Below, piece after piece: positions 8,680 through 17,367 of a stretch of DNA of 64,000 nucleotides. This DNA is from Tetramitus jugosus (Eukaryota > Heterolobosea > Eutetramitea > Acrasida > Vahlkampfiidae): positions 523,101-587,100 of the forward strand of contig OW569355.1 of NCBI GenBank assembly GCA_937625935.1, in the 5' to 3' direction. The translations under genes and the position numbers were made by a program. The number at the start of each line of letters is the position of its first letter. The stretch's first letter is position 1. The notes below the pieces were generated by a model that was given only the letters and a program-made list of their open reading frames with translations, had not been told where the DNA came from and did not search any database.

Positions 8680-9252
8680 ATGACCTGCCTATCTCCACCA
8701 TGCAAAAGAACAACTCCTCTACCTCTCGGTTTTGGATCTTCTACTCCAAGATCAAAGCAAATTACAGCTGGGATTCCGTTCATTAAATCCAGAGCTATCA
8801 CCAAAGCAGTATCTCCCAAATTTTCAACTGCTGAAAGAATCAAGAACAGAAGACCTCTTGCTAGAATCTTACCAAAGAAAACAGGGCTACAGATGGAGTC
8901 TGATCTGATCAAATCCTGGTTCACTGCTGCATTTGAAGAGAAACTTCAAGAAGATCCATACATCTCCTCAAAGTTTGACAAGAACCATCCAATCCTTTCT
9001 GTTGAGGAGTTTCAAATCAGAGTCTTGGAGAAGAACTTGAGAAGCGTTGCTGCAGAGAAGAAGGTAAAGTCTGATATCCAGGCTGACAACTATCACATTT
9101 CTGCTCCCATCCTGAGACAAGTATTCCGCGTCCACAAAGCCATGTTCGAATTGAGAGAACAGGGCAAGGTTGTTGTTCTCAAGGCAGCTCCTGGAGTTGA
9201 AGTGGCCAACAACAGAACCAAGTATTCTTGTGTCCTATTTGAATCGCTCTAA
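8680..9252 (+). CDS. Unknown basic protein, 190 residues
   Basis: Starts at ATG 8680 and is open for 190 residues. The first 70 residues are basic and rich in Pro/Ser/Thr (KRTTPLPLGFGSSTPRSK, RIKNRRPLARILPKK). The remainder looks globular and helical (KSWFTAAFEEKLQEDPYISSKF, PILRQVFRVHKAMFELREQGKVVVLKAAP). No signal peptide, membrane helix or known motif. Codon choice (AAG, TTG, CCA) resembles well-expressed neighbours and a good TATA box precedes it, so I take it as a real gene. Function unknown. Confidence 0.6.
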   Translation: MTCLSPPCKRTTPLPLGFGSSTPRSKQITAGIPFIKSRAITKAVSPKFSTAERIKNRRPLARILPKKTGLQMESDLIKSWFTAAFEEKLQEDPYISSKFDKNHPILSVEEFQIRVLEKNLRSVAAEKKVKSDIQADNYHISAPILRQVFRVHKAMFELREQGKVVVLKAAPGVEVANNRTKYSCVLFESL

Positions 9253-9552
9253 AACGCTTATGTGAGAAGATATTGTACAGCCTATCTTATCATTGACCCC
9301 ACTCAAAATGTCCATGGTCTAATGCACCTTGGACCTCTCCTTGCACCTCAGAGTGCCACAACAAACATGAACCCTCATCAAAAACCTGTCAGAAATAAAT
9401 TGCTCCTTTCATTGTGTGAAACACCAAACAAAAAGCAACAACACACACGTCACCACCGCACAAACAAAACAAACAGATCTTTTTCATCCAATTTCATCAC
9501 CTACCAAAAACACAACAATTGGACAATTACACCACCAACAACAACAACAACA

Positions 9553-11697
9553 ATGACCAATAAAAATGATGAAGATTTGATGATGGAAGAAGACAATAGC
9601 AACAACATCAATAGCAATACCATGATGGAATATGAAAAAATGGCACAACGAAATCTCATTGAATGGGAAGAAAGTACAGTCAAACCATTCTTGTTCCATC
9701 ATGACGCCCTATTGCATCTCTCTTCACCTACAACAACAACAACAAAAAATAATACAAAAAAAAACAATACAAAAAATAACAATCATGAGAATGACAAGGA
9801 AGAAAATTTTCTAGATTTCATCTTTTATACGCACACTGTGAGACAATGTGCCATTCACAAAAAAACATCTTCTCATCAAGATCAAAAAAAGAATAGCTAT
9901 GGTAATATTGGTAGTGGTAATAGTAGTGGTAATAGTGCAGCAGAAAAAAATCATCATTTGAATGAACATGATTTACATTTCATGATTGATTTCCTCTTTT
10001 ATTTCCATTGTTTGCAACATGATTTTTTCAATCAACATTCCACTCGATTGAACCAAATCATTTCACTCTATCACAATAACAACAACAATAACAATAATAG
10101 TATTACTCCTACTACTACTACTACTGATGAAAATGAAAGTGAAAATTTATTGTTCATGAATAAGAAGACGAGTGAGACGTATAATGGTGTTCGAATTACA
10201 ATGCTATGTTATCAATTACAACAACAACAACAGTCATCACCACTCTTTCATTTAACAGTGAAAAAATGCATCAAATTTCTACAATTGTACCCCAATGTCT
10301 TCACTATTCATTCCTATAGTACTCACAATCAATTTGTCTCACTTGATGCTCAATATTTGAAATCTTTGTTATCAGTTTCAACTGAATTAACATTAGTATC
10401 AACAACCAAGGATCGATATCCTCCATTTATTCCACTCTATCAAAAATCAGTTCTCTGTCACAGTGATACTAATGATACTACTACTACTAGTGCTGATAAT
10501 AATAGTAGTAACAACAATAATAGTAGTAGTACTCATCAACAACATGTTCAGTTGATTCATGACATTTTAAAGGAGCATGAACGAGTGCAGTGGAAACAAC
10601 ACAAGAGAGCGAATGCAGCCATGCCACTCGGTACATTGAAAACAGTCTTGTTTGAGAAGCATCATATTCTACCAAAGAAAATTTTTCAATTCCTGAGTCA
10701 GAGACACAATGATTTTGATATTGTGACGAGAGAGAAGAATGGTCATTCGTATTTTATGATTCGTAGTCTACAAATACGTGTAATGACAAAGAATCAAAAT
10801 AACAATACTTCTGGTGCCGTTGCTGTTGTGAGTAGTAATAAGAAGAGTAAGAATGAAAGTGAGGAAAAGAATGTGAAGAGTCACGTAGATGATCACAATG
10901 ATGGTGAAAGTAATAGTAGTAGTGGTGGTGATAAGGATGTGTTGCCTCTCTTTTCATTGCCAAAAAATTATGAAATTGTGTGCACAGAGGACTCTACCAT
11001 GGCTGCTGATTGGATCAGAAAACACATTTTGGACAAGGTGGCGGCACAGAGTCATGGTGATGATGATGATAATGACAATAACAACAATACGATGGCTGTT
11101 GGTATGGATTGTGAGTGGGATGTGACGAGACCATTGTTGAGTCTGAGTATCAATCCTCATTTGACTCATCATCTCAAGAAGGAGACGCGTTATGCGATGC
11201 GTGATCACATTCATCCAAAGTACTTTGACACGATTCAGATTGCTGTTGAGAACTCGTGTCTCATTTATCAAACATTGCAAAACAAGTGTGATGAGGTGAT
11301 GCACGAGGTTTTGTGTGATCTGATGAACAATGAACATGTGTTCAAGTGTTGGTGCAGTCATCACTCTGATATCTCAAAGCTCAAGATTTGGCTGACTACG
11401 TTCGAGGGATCACAGCGTCCATCCGATAACAGTGAAAATTGGGCTGATTCTTGGTCCAAGAGTATCGTGGAGTTGGACGAAGATTGCAAGGGTGCTGCCA
11501 TTCTGTGCAAGCACTATCTCGGAATGGACATGATCAAGGATTACAATATTCAATTGTCTAGGTGGTCTAGGAGACGCCTAGACAACAAGCAACAAGAATA
11601 TGCAGCAATGGACTCGTATCTCAACCTGAAGATCTATGAAGCTCAGGAGAGATCTGGTGCATTTGATGCTGGCCTTAATGTTACTATCGACCTATAA
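9553..11697 (+). CDS. DEDDy 3'-5' exonuclease domain protein (WRN/RNase D type)
   Basis: 714 residues from ATG 9553, which follows a CAA-repeat leader typical of this locus; ATG 9367 in the same frame is an alternative. The N-terminal 450 residues are broken by Asn, Thr, Gln and His runs. The C-terminal third (about 505-700) is a DnaQ-fold exonuclease: VGMDCEWD holds the first D-E pair, HHSDISKL the second Asp, and YAAMDSYLNLKIYE the Tyr-x3-Asp of the DEDDy subclass. Expected reaction is 3' to 5' removal of nucleotides from DNA or RNA with two metal ions. No helicase or HRDC domain follows. It is convergent with the PDE gene, stop codons 82 bases apart. Confidence 0.85.
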   Translation: MTNKNDEDLMMEEDNSNNINSNTMMEYEKMAQRNLIEWEESTVKPFLFHHDALLHLSSPTTTTTKNNTKKNNTKNNNHENDKEENFLDFIFYTHTVRQCAIHKKTSSHQDQKKNSYGNIGSGNSSGNSAAEKNHHLNEHDLHFMIDFLFYFHCLQHDFFNQHSTRLNQIISLYHNNNNNNNNSITPTTTTTDENESENLLFMNKKTSETYNGVRITMLCYQLQQQQQSSPLFHLTVKKCIKFLQLYPNVFTIHSYSTHNQFVSLDAQYLKSLLSVSTELTLVSTTKDRYPPFIPLYQKSVLCHSDTNDTTTTSADNNSSNNNNSSSTHQQHVQLIHDILKEHERVQWKQHKRANAAMPLGTLKTVLFEKHHILPKKIFQFLSQRHNDFDIVTREKNGHSYFMIRSLQIRVMTKNQNNNTSGAVAVVSSNKKSKNESEEKNVKSHVDDHNDGESNSSSGGDKDVLPLFSLPKNYEIVCTEDSTMAADWIRKHILDKVAAQSHGDDDDNDNNNNTMAVGMDCEWDVTRPLLSLSINPHLTHHLKKETRYAMRDHIHPKYFDTIQIAVENSCLIYQTLQNKCDEVMHEVLCDLMNNEHVFKCWCSHHSDISKLKIWLTTFEGSQRPSDNSENWADSWSKSIVELDEDCKGAAILCKHYLGMDMIKDYNIQLSRWSRRRLDNKQQEYAAMDSYLNLKIYEAQERSGAFDAGLNVTIDL

Positions 11698-11779
11698 AAC
11701 ACAGTAAATATATGCCACAAGTTGGGAATTCAATAGAACGCAGTGATTGATTTACATTTTGTCAAACGACAACTACTAT

Positions 11780-14700
11780 CTACAATTTTTCGGCAAGATA
11801 CCTTTCGAGTTCACCTACTCGCTTCTGGAACGTGCTCAAGTATTGCGTCAGGTGATCTTTCTCCTTACCTTTTGCGGCTCGTTCAAGCACAAAGGAAGCT
11901 TGTGACAGTGGAGCACAGGCTAGTTGTGCCGAAGAGCCCTTAATGGAGTGAGCAAACATATTTAACGAACTCCAGTTCTCTTCATCGATGTATTGCGCAA
12001 AATCTATCACATCTCGCTTTCCTTCTTCCAGCAACTCCCCCAAAAGTTCTCGAGTAAAATTGATATCACCTCCAGAGAGCTCCAAAGCTTGATCGATATC
12101 GACACAATCTGCATGATTCATACTCAACTCAACACAGTCCTCCACGGCAGCTAAGAATGGTCTTGAGGATATTGGAACATGAACTGTCAGGTCACAGATT
12201 TCATTTAAGCCGGCGCCCGAGTTAAATATCAGACCAAGAACTGCAGTGTAGTGCTTTGTGACCAAAGATTGCTCATTCTGCCTCAACTCACGAATAAATT
12301 CGTGCACCTTTTCAATATCACTATCAGTCACGATTGCAACATTATATTTAACCTGTGAATTTTTGATCTCGCTGGCAGTGCTAGACAATGAATGACTGAC
12401 ACCAACCTCGAAGCCAAATTTGCGCAGGAAACTAGAGAGTTGATTCTCGGAAGACGACTCCATGTCAATCACCATCACACCCACTGCTCTCACCTTGGCA
12501 ACCACATCAAAATCATCTGTTAGAACTTCACCGCTTCCAGTTGCTTTAGATGACACATCAGCTGCTTGATTTGACGTGCTCTCTGGAGTGGTTTCCTGGG
12601 TCTGTGGTTTTTCTATGAGACCTGCACTCCATAAGACACGATTCGATTGCATAGTGTTTGTCAGAATGTACAAGTTGGGCACATACTGAACAAAACATTT
12701 GAACAACGGACCAGCAATATAATCAATAAAATTGACCTGCATTTGAGCTTTGTGCAAGCTGTTTCGGTCCATGAGAGGTGAGATAGCCAATCCTTGCGAT
12801 CGCTCCTCATCTCCCTGTGCCAAAAACTCTTCAATAAGCATGTGGGCCCATGCCTGAGCGACAGGGAATGGACGTATCGCATTCGATACATCAGCACACT
12901 TCAGTATGATATTAATGACTTGTTGCTTATCGTCCTTACTCTCCTTGGAAAGCGGCCCGGTTTGGATACGTGTCTGAAACTTTGTCAGTATCTCGAAATG
13001 ATGAGCCATGTCAGTGGCTAGAATCGTGTTAATGATTGTTCGTCTAAACTCCCGATACGTCTCAGAGTCCAAATTCTCTACAATGTTACAATCAGGTTCC
13101 TTCATTAGCCTGAATGCAACATAACAGTGATGATTCTCCAGGACGCTGATATCATTGTACAGGAGTGCCAGTGGAGTCTTGGCATTGACTTGATAATTGT
13201 TGTTCAAGCCTGGATGATCGAGATCGTGACACAGGGCAGATACCATGATGCACAACTTTTCCAACGAATTTAAGAAATTGCCAACCTTTTCAATACACAG
13301 AGAACTGTACACAAATTGAGTCACATCAATCGCATGAGTCATATTGTGATAAGGATTACTCTTGTAATGTTGTTGGAGTCGATTGAGAAAGTTCATGAGC
13401 TTTGCGGGATCAATGGAAAAGTCTGACACGAGTCCCAACGATTGAAACATGTATGCGGCATTTCTGAGCAACTCGTCTGTTTGATACGCAAATACATCAA
13501 ACTCAAATGAATCTAGTGTCGGTATGGACCTTGTGAGAAGAATGTGTTGCTCTGTCGATGTGCTTTCAACCGACGTGTTTTGACTCTCATTGAAATGAAC
13601 ACCCTTCTTGGTTGGGGACTGACTCTCTGCTGAGGAAGGAGCCAACGGAGGAGGCAACAGAGGTGGTTCTTGTGATTGACTACTCCTTCGAATGTGATGA
13701 GCATTTTCCTCATCTTCACGCATAAATTCACTCTGCAGCCACTTGCGTGTCGTTTCATCAATCGTCTGCTTCTCCAACAATAGAGAGAACGCTGGGCGAT
13801 ACAAGTCTCTGGAACCGAGACTCTTTAGAATCGCAACCAGTGCACCCTTGTACTGCTCCACTGAATAACTACCTTCCATGAGATCACCAATGGTTTTCAT
13901 CACGACTTGCATTGGTGTTTCAATTGTATCGGATATTTGTGATTTAATCTGTTGGAGCTCCTTCTCTTGAGCTTCCACTTGTTTTGAGAGCCGATTCCGG
14001 TTCTCTCTCTCCTTTTTGAGCATCTCCTGGTACATGGTTTCCTTCCTTCGTCTCAATCGATCATCGAGACACATTTCTACTCTGCGTTTCAACATTTCGA
14101 ACCGTATGGGTTTTTGTAAGAAATCTTCTGCTCCACTTTGAAAGCATTGGGCAATTGTATCAGGGTCCTCTGTCGATGAAATCACTATAAGATGATGATG
14201 ATGAAGTGATAGATGAGATGCATGAGTCAAAAATACAATTCTCTCAAAAACACAATGAAAATGAACAAAAAGGCAGCAAAACAAAGACACATACTGATAA
14301 TGGGTATATCTTTTGCATAAGCACTCTTAAATATTCTCAATAGTTCTAATCCATCCATTTCTGGCATCAGAACATCGACGAGCACCAAGCTCACACTATT
14401 GTCTTCACCCAGTAGCTCTAGAGCTTTTTTGCCGCCATCCACCGTAGTTACTAAAAAAATCAAATGAATATGTGAGTACACCAATCATACAACAGCAACA
14501 ACATGCTACAATAAACAATAATTGCATTAAAAAAATCATCATCAATTGTTGTGCACTTACCCTTAAAATTTAATTTTTCGAGCATCCGACTCATCACTGT
14601 CCTAGAAATATTGTCATCATCGACGACCAGTACATGTTTTTCTTCTTGTTGTTCTTCGGCTTCCATCGATCGTATAATATCAGTGACACTACCTCTGTGT

Positions 14701-15137
14701 TCACTGGCAAGTGACGTGTTAAACATTTTGGATCGGTGGGAGTGAGATTGATCAGCTATCGATTGTTGTTGTGACTGTGATTGTGATTGTTGTTGTTTTG
14801 GCAACATCAAGTTTAATTTTTTTACGGTTGGGTTGTGGTGATTCACTTCACGTGTTATTGTGTTTGGTGGTGTTGTTATTTTTGTTGTTGGGTGAGTGTT
14901 GTTGTTTTGGCCGTGCGTTGTCCGTCTGTGGCTCTTGGTATTGATCAATAATTGTCGTTGTTGTTTGCTGTTGGTGCGACGTGAGTCTTCCTCCTGTTGC
15001 TCCTTGGTGTGAGACAAGATACTGGGTAATATGGAGGGGACCAATATTTCCGCGCTACTCCCAAGATGGTTTCCGAACAGACCAAAAATTGAAGTGATCG
15101 ACACAGGAAAAGCGGTGGTTGACCAATGAGCCATCAT
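11780..15137 (-). CDS. REC - cyclic-nucleotide PDE - REC-like - Hpt signalling protein
   Basis: Three exons on the minus strand: 15137-14561, 14450-14295 and 14184-11780. The introns are 14451-14560 and 14185-14294, both GT-AG and in phase. The product has 1,045 residues. Residues 1-165 are Gln/Ser/Thr-rich. A complete receiver spans about 168-290: VLVVDDD acidic pair, phospho-acceptor Asp218 in LVDVLMPEMDG, and Lys269 in LQKPI. A coiled coil follows. The class I 3',5'-cyclic nucleotide phosphodiesterase domain is about 470-780, with metal ligands in HNMTH (524/528), HDLDH (564-568) and CAD (676). Next comes a degenerate receiver (about 805-920, SRPF in place of KPF), then an Hpt domain with His990 in HSIKGSSAQL. 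RegA of Dictyostelium is REC-PDE with a separate Hpt protein; here the Hpt is fused. Confidence 0.9.
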
Positions 15138-15197
15138 TGAGGCCAAGGATTGTATTTTGGGTTTAGATGGGGGTGTCGAGGAATCTTTTATGTGACG

Positions 15198-15247
15198 CTG
15201 GAAAACAAAAATATTCCTTTCAGATAAAATTGTGTTTGGCCACTCAC
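15198..15247 (-). other. Candidate 50-bp intron between CtIP-like and PDE genes
   Basis: On the minus strand a GTGAGT donor (exon ends at 15248) and TTTTGTTTTCCAG acceptor (exon resumes at 15197). Splicing it would place the CtIP-like frame and the PDE frame in the same phase, separated only by the TAG at 15257-15259. It may be a 5'UTR intron of the PDE gene or a 3'UTR intron of the upstream gene. Confidence 0.45.
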
Positions 15248-15256
15248 AGGTTCAAT

Positions 15257-17350
15257 CTAAAAGGCCAGAGAACCTTCTTTTGATTTTTCATCCAAACTTC
15301 TTTGTTCATTTGTGGTTAGTTGCTGTTGCTGTTGAGTATCGGGCATGATTTCGAGTGCCCAATAGTTATCTGGTGTCGAGGGACGTTCATGTCTTGGCTG
15401 ATGTCTGCTGCAGCTATTCACCATCCGTAACCGTTGTGCCTCAGGCAGTCCCTGGAGCGAATCATAAAATACCTTGCATTCCACACATACTATTTTATGC
15501 TTACTTGTACTGTCTTGTTCAGTCCTACTCTTAGAATTTCTGCTGTCAGTGCTACTGCTTGCATTCGAGGACTTCTTGCCAAGAGATGTTGTTGTGTCAG
15601 CATTTCTTCTCGTTGCTTGCACCAGTTGCCGTTGACTCTCCTCACTGGCCATAAACAGATAGTAATCGATATCATCGTTTACAGTTGTGTTGGGTTTTGT
15701 CCTTGAACTGGACGACGATGGCGGGAGCGCGCTGCGTTTTTCATTTGGCATATTGTACTTAGCAGATGGCAAGCCTGTCCGCGAACTGGTTAAATCTACA
15801 ATTTTTGTTGTAGAAGATGCACTGAGTTTCTGCTGTCCTTGAGTCTTTGACTCCTCGTGACGAGATTTCCCTAACAACAGTTTCTTCTTTCTGTTGTCTT
15901 TTGATAAAGTATCGGTTTGATTTTTGTTGGGTGTTGTTGATGCATTGGGTGGAGAGCTGATCATTTGAGTTGATATGATCTTGGGTATTGGGAGTTGACG
16001 TTTCCTTTGATCCCGATTTCTGACGGGTGGTTGCACCTTGTCTGGCGTTGTTTTGCTGGATGAAGCCTTAGGTTTGTTTGAGGTCTTAAACTTGTCGAAT
16101 ATACTATATGATACTTGTTGTTTCGCTGCTTTGTTGACATTGTCTGCACTACTCGATAATGGTCCCAAGCTTTTGGATTTCTTTGTCGATCTTTGTTCTT
16201 CTTCATCGTCAGATGGCATTGGTATTGTCAGAACAGAGTCATCGCGGACCTTCTCACTCGTTTCTAGCTCATTCATACTTCTCTTTCTCTTTCTGTTATC
16301 TTCTCTTTCTATCGTCATGGAAGTAGAGGTCGCTCCCGTGTTCAACTCAGTGCGTTTCCTATTGTTGATCGTAGTATCAGTAGCATCTTCCACCATCGCT
16401 CGGCTGGAAACTCCTCCTCTATTCACAGATATTCTTCCAGAGTTGTCCTTACGGGAAGCCGATCTTTCGCGAGTGGAATGCGCACCAAACTCAGTTGCAT
16501 GTACTCTGTTTCTGGACGATAGATCATTAATCGTCATGTTATCATCGACATTCGATTCCTCTCTCACAGTCTTATCTAATTGTTCCTCTTCCTCTTCAAC
16601 ATCACTCACAACTTGATCATTCAATCGTTCATTTGCAACACCACCGATCCTATACCGGTCATTATCATCTCCATCTCCATCATTACCATCATTTAGTACC
16701 ATCGTATAACCTCTTCTCTTTCCACCACCCATTGATCGATATCTTTCTCTGTACAGTTCATTCTTTCTCTCCAATTTCTCCAATCTCCTTAATAAAAATT
16801 TTTGTTCCATATTCCACAACTCTTCTTCTCTCTGATCTTCACTGCGTTCCATCACGGTTTTCATCTGAATCTGATTCAATATACGCTGATGATGACTGTA
16901 CACCGTTAGTAACTGACTCAAGAACAATTGATTGTCAACATCATTATTATCATGCATCATTTCTCCTTCATTTATCTCATCATTCTCCATTTGATCATCA
17001 TCATCTTCTTCATTTTCGTCATCATCATCATCTTCGATCACATTCACATTATTGTGATAGTGACGATGATGCTTGTTGTAGAGGAGTTGTTGTTCATGGT
17101 GATGGAGGGATGATGATGATGGAGGTGTGGATGTAGGAGGAGCAGTACCTGTTGATATCGCCGTTCCAATAATGGAGGCAACTTCTTCATCGTCACTGCT
17201 ACTACCACTACTATCAAAATATGTCTCTTCTTGCATAAGTGTGTTTCGTTTTCTTTTGGAGGTGTAATTTTGTTCGACCAAACAATCGAATTCTTCGGAG
17301 ATAGATAGAAGGGAGAAACCTGAATTCTCCTCCTTTGAAGAGTCAAACAT
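15257..17350 (-). CDS. CtIP/Sae2/Ctp1-like DNA-end resection protein
   Basis: 697 residues from ATG 17350. The diagnostic C-terminus (about 618-670) reads CVECKVFYDSL, then NSCSRHQPRHERPSTPDNYW. It matches the CxxC...CSRHR....P.TPE.FW block of human CtIP and the Sae2/Ctp1 family, which activates MRE11-RAD50 for resection of double-strand breaks. Residues 110-210 contain acidic runs and a coiled coil (EELWNMEQKFLLRRLEKLERKNELYRERY) where CtIP has its tetramerisation region. The middle is Ser/Thr/Lys-rich, disordered and full of possible phosphorylation sites. Its ATG is 17 bp from that of the divergent carboxypeptidase gene. Family call rests on the C-terminal block. Confidence 0.8.
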   Translation of the reverse strand: MFDSSKEENSGFSLLSISEEFDCLVEQNYTSKRKRNTLMQEETYFDSSGSSSDDEEVASIIGTAISTGTAPPTSTPPSSSSLHHHEQQLLYNKHHRHYHNNVNVIEDDDDDENEEDDDDQMENDEINEGEMMHDNNDVDNQLFLSQLLTVYSHHQRILNQIQMKTVMERSEDQREEELWNMEQKFLLRRLEKLERKNELYRERYRSMGGGKRRGYTMVLNDGNDGDGDDNDRYRIGGVANERLNDQVVSDVEEEEEQLDKTVREESNVDDNMTINDLSSRNRVHATEFGAHSTRERSASRKDNSGRISVNRGGVSSRAMVEDATDTTINNRKRTELNTGATSTSMTIEREDNRKRKRSMNELETSEKVRDDSVLTIPMPSDDEEEQRSTKKSKSLGPLSSSADNVNKAAKQQVSYSIFDKFKTSNKPKASSSKTTPDKVQPPVRNRDQRKRQLPIPKIISTQMISSPPNASTTPNKNQTDTLSKDNRKKKLLLGKSRHEESKTQGQQKLSASSTTKIVDLTSSRTGLPSAKYNMPNEKRSALPPSSSSSRTKPNTTVNDDIDYYLFMASEESQRQLVQATRRNADTTTSLGKKSSNASSSTDSRNSKSRTEQDSTSKHKIVCVECKVFYDSLQGLPEAQRLRMVNSCSRHQPRHERPSTPDNYWALEIMPDTQQQQQLTTNEQRSLDEKSKEGSLAF

Positions 17351-17367
17351 CGAAACATAAAAACAAG

